DNA of 64,000 bases from the NCBI GenBank assembly GCA_947683425.1, contig CANTUQ010000035.1:1721001-1785000 (forward strand), written 5' to 3'. The notes beneath the pieces are model-generated. The model had not been told where the DNA came from, searched no databases, and worked only from the letters and a program-made list of their open reading frames with translations. The position numbers were made by a program, and so were the translations under genes. Each line of letters opens with the position of its first letter. Within the stretch, counting starts at the first letter, position 1. This DNA is from Excoecaria cochinchinensis (Eukaryota; Streptophyta; Magnoliopsida; Malpighiales; Euphorbiaceae). Positions 44,532 through 57,288 of the stretch are shown piece after piece.

Positions 44532-46812
44532 TGTGATGAGTGCTAAAACCACGGGCATTAAGGTTGCTCCGCTTTTAGGACCCAAGATCGGATAGAGGTT
44601 CATAAAACTCATGAAGATTAGTCGCTTTACAATAGATAGGGAATCACCTCTACTCTATTATTGGTGATCAACTTACTAGGGCATTTATTTGGGCATCAAG
44701 AGGTAGGTATCATGGAGTCGCCACTCAACAAAACGTTGGGAAAGGTTTTCTAACCTCATGAAGTCTAAACTAGATAAGGTTCGGGACATCACTCTTACAT
44801 ATACCTTAGTTAAATGTTTATAAATGAGTTTTTAAAATTAACTTTCCATCTCTCTTCTCACACGATTTATGCAAGTAATTTAAAGCATACTTCAAGCACA
44901 TAGAAAAGCGATAAATAAAGCATAATTATAATTGTCCCAAAAATAAATACAAAGTCCATAAAAATGAGGAAATGAAATACATATATAAACCGAGACATTT
45001 ATTTGGATGGGAATATTGGTCCCTGCATGCATATTTACAAAACAGAAGAGTTCCTTGGCAATTTTAAAAAACCAAGATGAGTGATCTCATTTTGATAAAT
45101 AGAAATCCTTCTTTGGAAGTGATATTTTCTTGGATGAAAATTAAGACATTAGTCTTATTTTATTAAGAAAATCCCAATTAGTTAATAAAAACGTTTTGAT
45201 GAGTTTTTATGTTAACATGCACAAGAAGATCTTTATTATCACAAGTCCAAATTATAATAAATGAACGCAAGATAAAATAAATTGGAAAAAAAAAGATAAT
45301 AAAATATTCAAACTCTCTGCATCCATGGGTAGTGATCTTCGAATCTCCACTCACGGGGGGAACACTAATGAAAGCAAACATTTAGTCCAACAAAAATAAA
45401 GAGAAAATGACTCATTAGTAAAGTCATAAAAATATTTAAATAAGTAAATAACTATTTTGGAATTAAATAAAATAAAGACATTAAATCATAAAAGGTAGAA
45501 AATAAAGTTACATGCTTAATAAAATGAAATTAAAACAACATATATAATATCGCATTAAAAAGACAAAAGAAAACACATTAAAATAAGTCACAAAAGGACA
45601 AACAGTGCCCACGGATAGGCACGACTCAAGACAGATGGGACGGGGAGACATGATAGATGGGAAGGAGAGGTTGCGTCACGTCCCTTCCCTTGCTATGAGC
45701 GACGGGAGTCCCGCAATCCTTCTTTCCGTCGATCGAGTCTAGAATACATAAAAATGGCAAAAATTCCATTAAAACATTTTCCAACTCAAATTTTCATGCC
45801 AAATAACTCAAAATCATGCATATTAAAGCCTAAGAATGCAATAAAAGCACTTATAGAGGCTCAGAAACTGATTTAGATCAATAAAAACTATTTAAAACAC
45901 AAAATCACAAGAAATCACATATTCAAAAATCAAAACACATTACACATTATTTACTTGAATTTAAACATGAAATAAATGGCTTGGGCCCAAAATGTTTACC
46001 CTCAGATTGTTTGCTTGGTTCTTGAAGAATCAAAAAGTGCTTTGTGCCTCCTTGAGTTTTCGCAAACGGATTTCAATTTAAGAGAGAAAATATACTCTTT
46101 CTCTCTCTAGGAAATGTTCTTCCTTTTTGTTGAATTTTAAGAGAGATGAAGACTCTAATAGAAATTCAAATCAATGGAAGAAGAAAATGAATGATTTGCT
46201 CAAGAACATCTTTTGAGTTTTCTCTCAAAAATCCAGATTTTGGCTTCTCTCTCTCTCTTTTCTCTTTTCTGCTTCTACCACCCACATTTTCTTTTTTTTT
46301 TTTCTCTTTCTATTTATACCCAAAAAATCAAATCCCTAATAAAACTAGGTTTTCCTTGATTTAAGGAAAACACCTATACTTTTAAAACCTAATTTCAGAG
46401 ATTAGGGAAAAATCCAAAATAAATCCCCCTTTTTCCCGCTGTGCGAATACGCAGATTTATGTCAAAAGATGGCAGACTGGCGGCACTCATATGACCGATG
46501 GGCGGCACTAAAAAATGTAAGAGAAATTACAAAAAAGCCATTTGAGGCCATGGGTAAGCCATCCATGGTCGTGACTCACGAGCCACGGGCCCGATAGACA
46601 GGCGTCTCCCATTAGGGATGGCCGTTCGTCACACAAAAACTAAAAATTTGCAATTCAAACTATCATTTTGGCTCCTAAGCTAGAGGAAAACCTTCAAAAT
46701 TTGTGAAAAGCAAGGATGGAAAATGACACTTTCGTTCTCCACGTATGATATAGGTATCATTATCATCACCGAATATTTCTGATCTGAACTGCTTTGGAAC
46801 CTGGTGTCTACA
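44532..46812 (-). mobile_element. Tat/Ogre-like solo LTR, 2281 bp
   Basis: In sense it starts TGTAGACACCAGGTTCC at 46812 and ends ..GCACTCATCACA at 44532. The start matches the LTR of the element at 50236 (TGTAGACACCGGGTCC). A conserved block (GGTATCATGGAGTCGCCAC, about 44708-44730) matches the LTR block at about 52808-52830 in reverse. Flanks GTTAG (44527-44531) and ATTAG (46813-46817) differ at one base, consistent with an aged 5-bp duplication. It has no internal region. Confidence 0.82.
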
Positions 46813-46900
46813 ATTAGTGATTTTTAAAACTTGATATTTAATGGACTGATTTTTTTGGGCTCATGAACCGGTTAACCTGTCCATGATCACCCCTTAAATT
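46813..46900. other. Possible hAT-type element terminus
   Basis: The sequence AACCGGTTAACC.. ending TGATCACCCCTTA (46882-46894) resembles one end of the GGTTAACC-rich hAT MITEs common in plants. Related words lie left of the solo LTR (44470-44530), suggesting the LTR inserted in such an element. The left terminus was not found. Confidence 0.3.
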
Positions 46901-46904
46901 CTAG

Positions 46905-46907
<3 letters not shown>

Positions 46908-46985
<78 letters not shown>
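46908..46985. repeat. (AT)39 microsatellite
   Basis: Uninterrupted alternating AT over 78 bp, self-complementary, likely polymorphic. Confidence 0.97.
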
Positions 46986-46991
<6 letters not shown>

Positions 46992-47333
46992 TATACCATT
47001 TTATTAATATCTTCATCCCAATTTTATATAAAAATTATATTTTATTAAAAAAAGTAAAATGTCTAATTGTTTAAATTGTAAGCTGCAAAAGATAAAAGAA
47101 AAAAATAAAAAAAAAAGTGAAATGGAAAATAATAATTAACATACAATGTATACTTATTTCACTATTTTTATTTTTTGTATATTTTCTTTTTCGATATTTC
47201 TTTGCTCCATGTCATAATCTGTAATTATTTTGCCATTTACGACTCATCCATCATATTATGTTGCCATTATTGCTTAGTTGTGCTCTTTCATTTTTTTCTT
47301 ATCAAATTATAGCATCTCAAACCTAAAAAAGAG

Positions 47334-47640
47334 TATAATATCCCAAAATTTTGGATTTCTGAATTGTACAATCCGAACCGTTAATAGTAGTGTTTGAGTT
47401 GAGCAGTGTCATCCGAGACAAAAATAGTATTTTTTTTGGGACTGTGAATAGTGTCATTTGAGACAAACTCGATGATCGAATTTGAGACGAAAATAAGTCC
47501 ATTTAAGGTATTTAAAAGTAAAGTTAAAATTCGGATCACGGTTTCGCAGTGAGTAGTGATACATTTGACTAAGTTTGACCGGTAGTCAAATTTGATCAGA
47601 AATACTAAAAAAGTCAAATTAACCAATATGATAAGTTATA
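47334..47640 (+). mobile_element. Probable LTR 5'-end fragment
   Basis: It starts TATAATATCCCAAAATTTTGG, resembling a chromovirus LTR start with TG changed to TA, and continues with TTTGACCGG..GTCAAATTTG words like those near 23165-23200 of family II. No right end or duplication was found. Confidence 0.35.
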
Positions 47641-47987
47641 TATGATATCAATTACGTATATTAAGTAGTGACACTGAAAAAGTCAAAATTGAATCAAAAC
47701 ACTGAAAAAGTCAAAATCGAACTGATTAAAAAAAAATTGAACAAAATATATCGAATAAATTATAATTCGATTTTCAATTTAGGTCCAGTTTTTCAGTTCT
47801 AATTATAATCTAAGATCCAACCCAAATTCGTCCAAAAAATAAATAATTCGAAAAACTCAAAATAAAAAACAATTGACCCAAAGTGATCAGTATCTGAATC
47901 AACCCGCCGAACACATTTGCTAGGTCTTATTACAATTTATCGCTCACTACAAAACTGTAAAGATAATAATTTGCACTGACAGATAAC

Positions 47988-48507
47988 TAAGGGTGAGAAA
48001 ATTTTGGTTCAATCTAAAAAATCATACCAAACCGATCGATTTTTTAATTTGGTTCAGTTTTTTGGTTGTTTGGTTCATTTTCGATTTCAAAAATACAATA
48101 ATTTATGTTATTTCGATTCAGTTTTAGAAGGCAAAAATCGAACTGACCGAATAATTATTAATATATGTTATTTTTTTCAATTTTTACAAAAATAAATTTT
48201 ATTTTTGTACTTTTTAATTCAATCTAAGGGGCTTAAACTCAAATTAAATATATGTACATTTTTTAATTTGTATGTTTTTATTTTAGTTTTATGATTTATA
48301 ATTTTGTATAATTTTTAGACAATTTTTTAATTATAATTTTGAAATTTTGGTTTTATTGATTAACCGAACAGAACTAAAAAAATTGGTTCGGTTTGAGTTC
48401 AGTTATTATATGATTTCGATTCGGTTTGGTTTGTCCAAATCCTAATAAATTGGTTTTCGGTTATTTCGGTTCGGTTATTGAACCGAACTGACTATTGCTG
48501 ACCCCTA
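47988..48507. mobile_element. hAT-type MITE, 520 bp
   Basis: Termini TAAGGGTGAG and CTGACCCCTA form an imperfect inverted repeat. Internal GGTTCGGTT/AACCGAAC words are inverted as well. The 8-bp flanks CAGATAAC (47980-47987) and TAGATAAC (48508-48515) match at seven positions. An 8-bp duplication points to hAT. No transposase is encoded. Confidence 0.75.
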
Positions 48508-50101
48508 TAGATAACCCAACAAAACATTTCTATATAATTACATCATTAACAACAAAAATGAAAACATAAAAAAAAAGACACACAAAATCCCCTTCAAACT
48601 CCTTGATCTTCTTTAACAAACACCTAATAATTCTTTTGGCTTAATCTGAAAACTTTTCATCATACCAACAAAAATAATCAAAGCCACTAGCATACATTGT
48701 GAACTTAAAAAGAAAAAAAGCAATTTTCAAGATCGATCAATATACTGAGAAGGCAGATATAGGATGAATTTAAGCTGGGAAATTTGTGCTTACTTTTGGA
48801 ATTTCATAGGAGCAAAATCTCCTTCATGGGTTTGATTGTGTACATTAAATCAAGGAAAAACAAACAATCTCCCACAATAGTAGACCACAGGCAATGAGTT
48901 CAAATGATTCGTTTGATAGAGACCAAAGAGTGTAAAAAAGGCTGATTTAGAGATTTTAGAGAGTGAATGGAAATTCCTTTAGAATTTTAGGGAGAAAATG
49001 CAGATTAAGAAGAAAAGATTTAGCTCTTCTTGCAAATTCTTAGTTGTGGTGGTTATAAAGATGGGGGATGCTGGTATTCACTGATTCAAAAATTGATACT
49101 AAATGTGTATTCTTGGATAGCTAATTTGGGGATTTGATTAGAGTAGAAGAATTCTCCCACTCAACACCTTCAACTCTTTCTGTAAATGGGGTATTTTTAT
49201 TGATTTCCATTATTTCTTCAATTTCTTTCTTGCTAATTGAATTTCATATTTATAATGTAGATTCATCTACACAGCTTACAAGCCGTGTTTCCCCAGAAAT
49301 AAGGTTTTGATTTGGCTAATTGTTATACATGATAGAGAAGTAATCAAATAAATTTCTTGTTTTTGGTGGATAGAAGTTAAATTTTGCTAATTCTGGTTCG
49401 TTTTGAAACTTCCATGTAAATTTTATTCATTTGAAATTCGTTTGTTTGGTGAGGAAATGTTGAAATGCTATTTTCTGATTTTGTTTGGTAATATCAATTG
49501 TGTATACTAATGTATTAAGCTAGTTTGAAAACAAAAATAATTATTTAAAAATGTTAAGTGGGGCCATATGAGTTTCATTTGTTGTTAATGCAAGTTTGAC
49601 GTTGTGTGATGTACACTTCCGTTAGTACTATTTAGAAAGGAACTAATGTATATTAATTTAAGGTTTAATATACAATTGCCCTTTCAATTTGTAATGAATT
49701 GTCAAGTCGCCCTTCTAATTTATACGTTTACCAGTTGAACACCTAAAATTTAATTTAATGGACATAATAAGCACATAATTGAAGTGGATCTAGAGCGTGA
49801 ACTTCAAACGTCTAACATGGATGATACCTCATTTTGGACCAATAATAAAATCACATATGGATTAAAAATAGTTAACTTAAATTACAGATCCACCATTTTC
49901 TCTATCTCTTCCCCCCTCTCTCTCTCTGGCTTCTGGTATCTCTCTTCGCTCTCTCTCTCTCCGGTGGTAGCTCCAACAAGCGTTCTCTTTCTCTCTCCCT
50001 TCTCTATCGCCTCTATTTCTCTTCCCTCTCTCTCTCTCTTTCCAGTGGTAATTTCAACAAGTGAGGTGTGGATGCTTATCGTGCCATCACACCGTCGTAG
50101 C
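48508..50101. other. Unassigned AT-rich DNA, then a CT-rich tract
   Basis: No gene was recognised. The stretch 49600-49880 (starting near AAGGTTTAATATACAATTGCC) looks like a dispersed repeat but its ends were not defined. At 49905-50055, CTCTCT runs alternate with two related units (GGTGGTAGCTCCAACAAGCG and AGTGGTAATTTCAACAAGTG, about 90 bp apart). It could be a 5' leader of a host gene or simple repeat. It is contiguous with 63817-64000 once the nested insertions are removed. Confidence 0.4.
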
Positions 50102-50235
50102 TGTAACACCCCCATCGCCGCCCCCGTTGGAAGGGCGCCGACGGGCGCTCTACGCGACGCTCACTCACAACATACATAAATACATACATACATACATACA
50201 TGCCCTAAGCGGAAGCATTCACTCACAATGATAAC
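50102..50235 (-). mobile_element. Family I LTR, minus, 3' end of a split solo LTR
   Basis: TGTAACACCCCCATCGCC at 50102 is the reverse complement of the GGCGATGGGGGTGTTACA end at 17141. It contains an (ACAT)n run (50171-50202). It is interrupted after 134 bp by the element at 50236 and continues at 61407. Outer flanks GTAGC (50097-50101) and GTAGT (63817-63821) are a duplication with one transition. Confidence 0.88.
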
Positions 50236-52950
50236 TGTAGACACCGGGTCCTGAGTCAGCCTAGATCGAAGTTACCCAATGATGATAATTGCCTTCACAG
50301 GCTTAAAAGGTTAAAAGTGATGGTTTTCTCATCAAATTTGCATTTTAGAGTGAAAAATTAGAAAATAATAAAAAAATATATTTAAAAAATTAATTAATTC
50401 TGAAAAATGGGGGCTTAAAATTATGGTTTTTTTAGTCAATTTAAAATTGAAAAAAAATAGGAAAAAAAAATAAAAAATAAAAAAATTTTCGGACCGCGAG
50501 TGTCGGGCGCGGCAGCGCGCTTGCGGCAGCGCGCTGGCGCCCAGCTCGCAGGCGCCTGGGCGCCCAGCGCGCAGGCGCCCAGGCGCCCATCGCGCAGCGC
50601 GCGCAAAGGCAACGCTCAGCGTCGCCGATGCTGCGCGTCGCTAAAGGCGCGCGCAGCATCGCGCACGCTGAGCGCCGCACGGAGCGCTCGTGCGCGAGCG
50701 CCAGCGCGCGATTTTCGCGCGGAAGCCCGCCTCGCCGCGTGAGTGCCCGTCGCTCTATAGCGACGGGCGGTGCCCCTTGTGGCGACGGTCTCCTGGCCGT
50801 CGGTATAGGGTCTGTTACCCTATTTTCCATTTTTTCAGCCTTTTTTCCGATTTTTTCACCCAAAAATCCGTTTTTATCCCAAAATTAAGGGTTTTTGACT
50901 TCAAATAAAATTCCAAAATATTTTTTATAGATTATTAATTAATAAAACTTGATTTTATCCCCAAAAATAGAGGAATTTGAATAAAATTAGGTTTGTTTTC
51001 CTTAATTAAATTAGGGCAACATTTTCTATTCTTTATATAGTTTAGGATGATGAATCAAAAAAGGGAGAGCCTCCACATTTTTGAGACCTAATTTTCCAGA
51101 ATTCCTCTCTTCTATTTTCTCTTCAAAATTTCAGATTTTCTCTTTTTAATAAGGTTTAATTGAAATTGAAAGATCAATTTTCAATTGTTAATTATTCCAA
51201 TTAATTTCTTGGTTTTCTCTTCATAAACACAAGAAATTAATCATCATTTTGACATCAATTTCTTTTTAATCTTAAGCATACAAATCAATTCCTTTGTTTT
51301 TCTTCATAAACAAAGAGAATTAATTTTATTGATTATTCTTTCAAGCAATTTTCCGGAAAATCATCACTTTTCCTTCATCAAATCCAATACTCTGAGGGTA
51401 AATATTCTTGGCTCCATTTCTATTTCATTTCTATTTTATTTTATTTATTCATATCCATTTTATTATTTTTATTGATTTATTTATTGTTTTCATCTATTCA
51501 TTTGTTGTATTGATTTTATATTTGTTCCATTTAATTGTTTATATATGATTTGATTTTTATTCATGTGAATATTGTTTTTTTTAATTACTAACATGTAAAT
51601 AATTTATTTTGATTCCTCATTATTTTTAACATGCAAATAATTAATTAAGTTAAATTAATCTTTTTGCCATGTAAATAGTTTGTATTAATTATGAACACAT
51701 CAATTAACCTTGTTACATATCATTATTATTTTCATCATTCCTTTGTTTACTAATTTTTATCATTGTTACATGATTTTATTATCATTTGTTTATTTATTCA
51801 ATCATTATTTTTCACTTATCATCATTTATTTTCATCATGTGTATATTTTCATCATGTACTAATTAATTAACATGTTTTATTTTATTTTCATCACATCATT
51901 TAATCATTTATCATATATAATCCATGTTTCTCATTTTATTTTGGTTTGTTAATATTTTTTATTCCATTATTATTCTTTTCATATCATCTTACTTTATTTT
52001 AATTTGTTATTCATTATTTTGTATGTTTAATTGATTTAATTGATTGAATCACTAACATTGTTTTAATTGTATTTTGTTTTTATGTCTAAACTCATTTTTT
52101 TCGCTTGGGCGTTTTTGCGAGCACATCGGGAGGTCCAAAAAGGCTCATTTGGTTTGTAATATTTTATTTAATTTTGCCATATAATTTTCTTGTAAAATTC
52201 TTTATTTAGGCTCGCTAAAAAGAAAATCACAAAAACATTTTTATTAATTAACTTGACATTTTTTCTAAATAAAAATGGGACCAATGTCCTAGTTTTTCAT
52301 ATCCAAATAAATCATCACATCAAAATTGTTTCATAATAAATATGCATGCGAGGACCAATGTTCTCACTATTAAATGAATAACTCGTTTTATGTATGTTTC
52401 GCACATTTACAAGAGGGAGTTGTATTCTGCTCCTTGTATTATTGTAATTTATCGCTTTCAATATTTATTTTGCTCATTTACCGCTTTCAAAATGTGAATA
52501 AATGCGCCTTTCAATTAATTGCATCGTGTGGAGAGAGAGCGAATTAATGGTATTAAAATTTGATCATAAAATAATCGAGGTAGAAATAGATGAGAAATCC
52601 CGGACCCAGCTCTGGTCTTTGGGCTCAAAAAGGCTAGAGGTCTACCCTCCAAGACACCTTTTTGTGCCACGAGACTTTAGCGCTAATCCTAGGCTCCTTA
52701 GGGCGAGAGGTTTACCTTCCAAGACCCCTCTGGCTGGCCCAAAATGGATACCAAGCGCAGTCTTAGGCTCTCCGAGGCGAGAGTAATTTTCCCAATGTTC
52801 TATTGGGTGGCGACTCCATGATACCTCCTTGTTGCCCAACATAGACGCACTTGCGATTTATCGCAAGATGTCAACGGACCCGCAAATACCCCGATCGCCC
52901 ACGTGCGGGCGGTCCGAAAGGGCGGCGTTCGGGATCCGGCGCGCGTCACA
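50236..52950 (+). mobile_element. 5' LTR of the gag-only element (2715 bp)
   Basis: It begins TGTAGACACCGGGTCCTGAG. A GC-rich palindromic block (50491-50815) is followed by about 1.7 kb of AT-rich DNA, then a mixed block (52590-52950) with AAGACACC/AAGACCCC repeats, ending GATCCGGCGCGCGTCACA. A 94-codon frame at 52502-52786 is identical in both LTRs but shows no coding signature. Confidence 0.93.
50491..50815. repeat. GC-rich self-complementary block of the Tat-like LTR
   Basis: About 325 bp dense in GCGC, GGCGCC and CGCGCG, with interleaved palindromes such as CAGGCGCCTG and GGGCGCCC, in surroundings that are mostly A/T. The twin at 58934-59266 has an 8-bp duplication (AGGCGCGC) near 58978. 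Alanine/arginine-rich frames on both strands are composition artefacts. Confidence 0.85.
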
Positions 52951-52951
52951 G

Positions 52952-52969
52952 TGGCGACTCCACTGGGGA
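52952..52969 (+). other. Primer-binding site of the gag-only element
   Basis: TGGCGACTCCACTGGGGA lies one base after the 5' LTR. This 18-mer is of the type reported for Tat/Ogre elements, attributed to an arginine tRNA; the tRNA assignment is from memory of the family and was not checked. Confidence 0.8.
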
Positions 52970-53861
52970 CGTTTATGGTTCGAGATTTCGATTCGAAAAT
53001 ACCTCTTTTAACATTTATGATTAAAATTTAATTCATAAATTCACCTTCTCTCAAATTTGCATTTGCATATCATTAGAGCCTTAGAATACGCTAGTTTGGT
53101 CCCTCTTCTAGCCCCGGTGCGTTCCTGAAGCACCTCCTCATTTTTACTCAATTTGGGGAAGTGTTAAGGATAATCACCAGCCCAAGCCACGTACCTTAAT
53201 GGTATATCAAAATGGTGACCCGATCGGTCGTTACGCTCGTGATGAGCTAGACCCGTCGGCAGGGATCATGCTTGGGTAGCCTTAAAGTAACATCTCCCTT
53301 GTCCAAAGCTCATATAATGGCCATAGCTACTTTCCACAGGTGATATGAACCATAATTCCATGCTTGCTGTATGGACCCTCATGTATTGGGTGAGTCCAGA
53401 TGTCTCGCTTGGTAACCTAGCCAAAGGCTTCCATGCCCCGGTAGGGCCATGTCGAAATTTGTGGAACGTCTAAATACATGACGATCACTATCCATCCGCT
53501 TGTACATTAGTATAGGAGTGTTATGCTGTCGGTTTTTCACCGCGCACCATACGTGTCCATTGGGTTCCCCGTTAACCCATGGATCAAGCCCACCTAGGAA
53601 AGAGACCGCATTACCACGTGTGTGAGAGATATGAGGTTGGAAGGATCTATCTACTTGCATGAGTTTGTCTATGTTGCATAGCACGATCATGCATCTTACA
53701 TGTCATTCATGCATCATCTTAACAGGTATTTTTTGCAGCCATTATAGATTTGTCCAGGTGGTCTAAAGGTCTTGACAGGTGATTAATTAGCAATTTATTT
53801 TCTTTCTGAGGATCAGAATACGTGGGCTCAGAGAACGACAAGTCGTCATCTTTTACAACAT
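52970..53861 (+). other. Leader region upstream of gag
   Basis: About 0.9 kb without a convincing frame. A pyrimidine-rich TTTTTTGCAG at 53729-53738 resembles a 3' splice acceptor, but no paired donor was identified. Confidence 0.5.
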
Positions 53862-54881
53862 TTGATAGAAAGTAACATGACCAACCCATCAGGAAGACCG
53901 GGTGCAACCCATGCCCTCATTATTGATGAAATGGATAGGAGGGCACAAGACTTAGAGAGCAGGCTGAAAGAATTTGAAGCCAGGTTGAAGACTATAAAGG
54001 AAGACTTGGCTGCCACAATGACACCGTCTACCAAGGCACAGCATACTGATTTTTCCATGCCACAGAGCAAACAGGGTCTAGCTGCAATAGCATACATGCC
54101 AAGAATCGGGTTCAGAGGAAAGATGCCTTGTGTTCTGCAGTCAAGAAAAAAAGACAAAGGACATGTTTGTAATGAGGGGTTTAAGATGACGACACAGGGT
54201 GACCCCAAGAAAAGAATGGACATTCTCGAGGAGGCAATTCAGCGATCCAAACGTGCTACTGCCCAAGCTGCCAACAAGAAACTCGCCTTGATTACGATAA
54301 ATTCAGAGAGGAAAAGTGGTCTATGCAGAAGTGACAATACCGTCGGCATTCAAAAGATCAAAAAAATGCCGGTGGTTGGAGTGGCCCAGAAATATTGCTT
54401 TGGTTTTGACGGATCTTTCCCTCAGAGGACGTCAACTAAGCCAACTATGGGTTATGGGATAATGGATTCTCATCAGTACCCCACAGGTCTATTTAATGAC
54501 TGGAAAATCCCGAGGAAGCAAGTCCAAGATCTTGAGCCATCTAGAATTATTGAAGGGTGCCTAAGTCAGTGCAATAGCAGCCGAATAAGTGGTGGAGACA
54601 TGAAGATGCCAGCTAGGGAGGTGACCCGAAATGACTGCATCATCTTAGAAAAGCCTTTGTCAAAGCATTTTGCCTATTTTGTTAAGCAAGGGAAGTTGCA
54701 ATCAAAACGAGCTAGACCCTATAAAAGCCAAGGGCGTCCAGGTCATCGGGTAGGTCAATATTGCATCTATCATCAGCAGGCTGGACATGACACTGATGAA
54801 TGCCGAGCTTTGAGGGAGCGGGTTCAAGGCCTCATCGACAAGGAGTCAAAGGAAGGAAGGATGGGCCCCGAAGTTAATTAG
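53862..54881 (+). CDS. gag: Gag-like protein of Tat/Ogre type, 339 aa
   Basis: An uninterrupted frame from ATG at 53862 (a second ATG at 53877 is equally possible). Residues 20-55 (EMDRRAQDLESRLKEFEARL) have heptad spacing suggesting a coiled coil. Basic stretches follow around residues 85-135. Near the C-terminus CIYHQQAGHDTDEC has C-x2-H-x4-H-x4-C spacing, a zinc-knuckle-like form seen in Tat elements, followed by RALRERVQGLIDK. The usual retrotransposon gag core was not recognised in the middle, so an internal deletion relative to autonomous relatives is likely. It would bind element RNA and build particles if functional. Intactness in a young element suggests recent use or simply youth. 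Confidence 0.75.
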   Translation: MIESNMTNPSGRPGATHALIIDEMDRRAQDLESRLKEFEARLKTIKEDLAATMTPSTKAQHTDFSMPQSKQGLAAIAYMPRIGFRGKMPCVLQSRKKDKGHVCNEGFKMTTQGDPKKRMDILEEAIQRSKRATAQAANKKLALITINSERKSGLCRSDNTVGIQKIKKMPVVGVAQKYCFGFDGSFPQRTSTKPTMGYGIMDSHQYPTGLFNDWKIPRKQVQDLEPSRIIEGCLSQCNSSRISGGDMKMPAREVTRNDCIILEKPLSKHFAYFVKQGKLQSKRARPYKSQGRPGHRVGQYCIYHQQAGHDTDECRALRERVQGLIDKESKEGRMGPEVN

Positions 54882-57250
54882 AGACCGTTGGCAACAACAC
54901 CTGCGTTGGCAGAAAGAGGAAGATGATAGTTTAGACTCTCTTTCTTAGTTCTGAACTTGTTTTTAATATTAATGACGTTTTCTAGTTTTATTAGTGAATC
55001 AAACAATTTCCTTCATTTGTGTGATGTTTTTAACGATTTCATTACACATGATCATAATTCATTTATATTTGACATTGGCTCGATTGATGCTACTCTATTT
55101 ATTCTTGGAACCTCAAAAATCTTGATGGCATCTGACATAACTTTTGAAGAGTGAGAAAATTTGAGAGAATTAAAACAAGATACGAAAAAGTCATTGCCTG
55201 GACCCATGAAGATGTGCTTATGAAGCTGTCGAAAATGCTATGCTAAACATATCCTAATCATGGACAGATGACACAAGAAGCTCAGAAGATTCAAGCTGAA
55301 ATAGGTAGAAATGGCTGAAGGTGGAGATCCGTCAGTAGAAACAGGACCAAAATTCATACTGAAATGCAATGCCCGACTTGATGGAACAACAATAACCCCA
55401 ATGGTTAAGATGAAAGGTGCACGCATGTGTAAAACTTCAAGATTTGAGCAGAGCTTATTGGGGAGCGAAAAATATATAAAAAAAAAATCGTCAAAAGAAA
55501 AAGGAAAAGAAAAAAAAGAAGAACAAACAAAAGAAAAAATAATATATAAACAAAAAAAAAAAAAAAAAAAAAAAAAAAACACAAAAAAAAACAAAAAAAA
55601 AAAAAAAAGAGAGGGAGAAGAAAAGAGAGAATTGATCAGGGGGTAAGCGAATGCTATTTGGAGGCAAGGTCTCCTCAAATCCCGTTGATTTACACATGCT
55701 TGTATTTTGCCTTTTTTCTTGATGACCAAAAAGGACCACGAAGATTGTATCGACTTGCAATAGGTACAGGTTGCTCGAGCTTGGAAGAAGACATCACAGG
55801 AAAGGTGTTCCTTACAATCCCAACGAATAGGGTCATGCCAAGGCAGCCTCCTACTCTACACATGGGTCAAGTGCGAAAGAGCAATTCATGGTTAAAGTTA
55901 GGAAACTGCTCCAGAGGTGACATTAAGGACCACAAGTCCTCTCTGTGTTTCCCTCAAGCTAATGGGGCAAGAGAGGCTGCTAACAAGGAGATCTCAACCA
56001 AGTAGATCCAAAACTACAAAGGTTGGACAGAGAAGCTGTCTTTCCCATTCCCAGGCAAGAGAATCACCATTATAACCTCTAAAAAATTCACCTTTTATAA
56101 GGGGGGCAGAGGCAGTATATCCGAGCGTGGTAGAGATCAAATCTTTAAGCACAACCATGGAAGCCTAAATTTTTAGAAGTCAGCTAGTGCAACAATGGCA
56201 TCAGCAGTTAAACACATCAGACAAGGATAGATCAAGAGATCATCCAGGAAGGAAGCCAAAAAGCCACCGTGAAAAGAGGGAGATTCTATCTTTCAGCAAA
56301 TGAGTATAATGCGGCAAGTTCAAGCCGATATGAGAAGGCTCCGTTGTTTTTCAGAGACGGTTATCCAGGATAGCAATGACAGAAGTGGTGAAGATGATCA
56401 GTATTAGTAGACTCAAAAATGGGTCCATGGTTAAAGACTTAAAAATCAAAAGAAGGGAATAAAAGCCCGCAGGTCGAAAACCGAAAAAGGCGGCCTTGCT
56501 AAAATTGGGTGCCTCGTCAGGGTGAAAACCTGAAAAAAGGCATCCTGGTCAAAAATTAGAGGCTTGAGAGAAAATATCCAATCAAGAAAACCCGAGAGGG
56601 CTGATTGGTAACAGGAGTTGATGCTATCAAGATTTGGCTCTATGAATGAATGCAGTTTGACATTTTCGAATCAGTGTTAAATGGTGATTACGTATATTGA
56701 AATTGTATTGAAACAAGCACAATGTTGTGAAATGAAATAAAACTAAATTCATTCATTGATATTATTTCCTAGTTCTGTTCTAAAAAGGAAGATATTGCTT
56801 AAAGTCTATACAAATCTGAACTAGTCCTTACTACGGCTCTCGCCGGCCAGGTGCCTTAGTGGCCAAGTCCTATTATCAATTGCAGGGCTAGGTGTCAATT
56901 TTCTATATATACGCTGGTTAAAGTTACAGAATGACTCCCAGAAAAAAAAAGAGGTATAGTAGTTTTTCTAGAAGTCCAGTCCAATAATATGGAGAAGCAA
57001 AGGCTAAAGACAAGGCTTCACCTCGAAAGGATAGGGAACGTCTCACTACATCGTTAATCCCTCTAAGTTATCAAGCACAATAGATGGTTTCCAAGAACCA
57101 GATCCCTATCTGCTACTTCACCCAATCTAGCAACACATTTATCAAGATATACCATACAATGCAACCGATGCTAAAGAGAAAATGTCTCAGAGAATAACTG
57201 CTGATTACCCTAAGAAGGGGCTTTAATGGTAGCTCCAACTTTTCCTGCAG

Positions 57251-57288
<38 letters not shown>

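Noticed and set aside
49784..50179. 131-codon frame rich in Ser and Leu
   Set aside because: It runs through a CT microsatellite and across the LTR boundary at 50102, so it cannot be one ancestral gene.
50441..50888. Several overlapping Ala/Arg-rich frames on both strands (also at 58883-59359)
   Set aside because: They arise from the GC-rich palindromic block, which reads open in many frames.
52502..52786. 94-codon frame, identical at 60953-61237
   Set aside because: It lies inside both LTRs of the same young element, so identity reflects LTR identity and not coding constraint; no domain was recognised.
55311..55646. Lysine-rich frame and its Phe-rich antisense partner
   Set aside because: Produced by A-runs; no motif and a biased composition.
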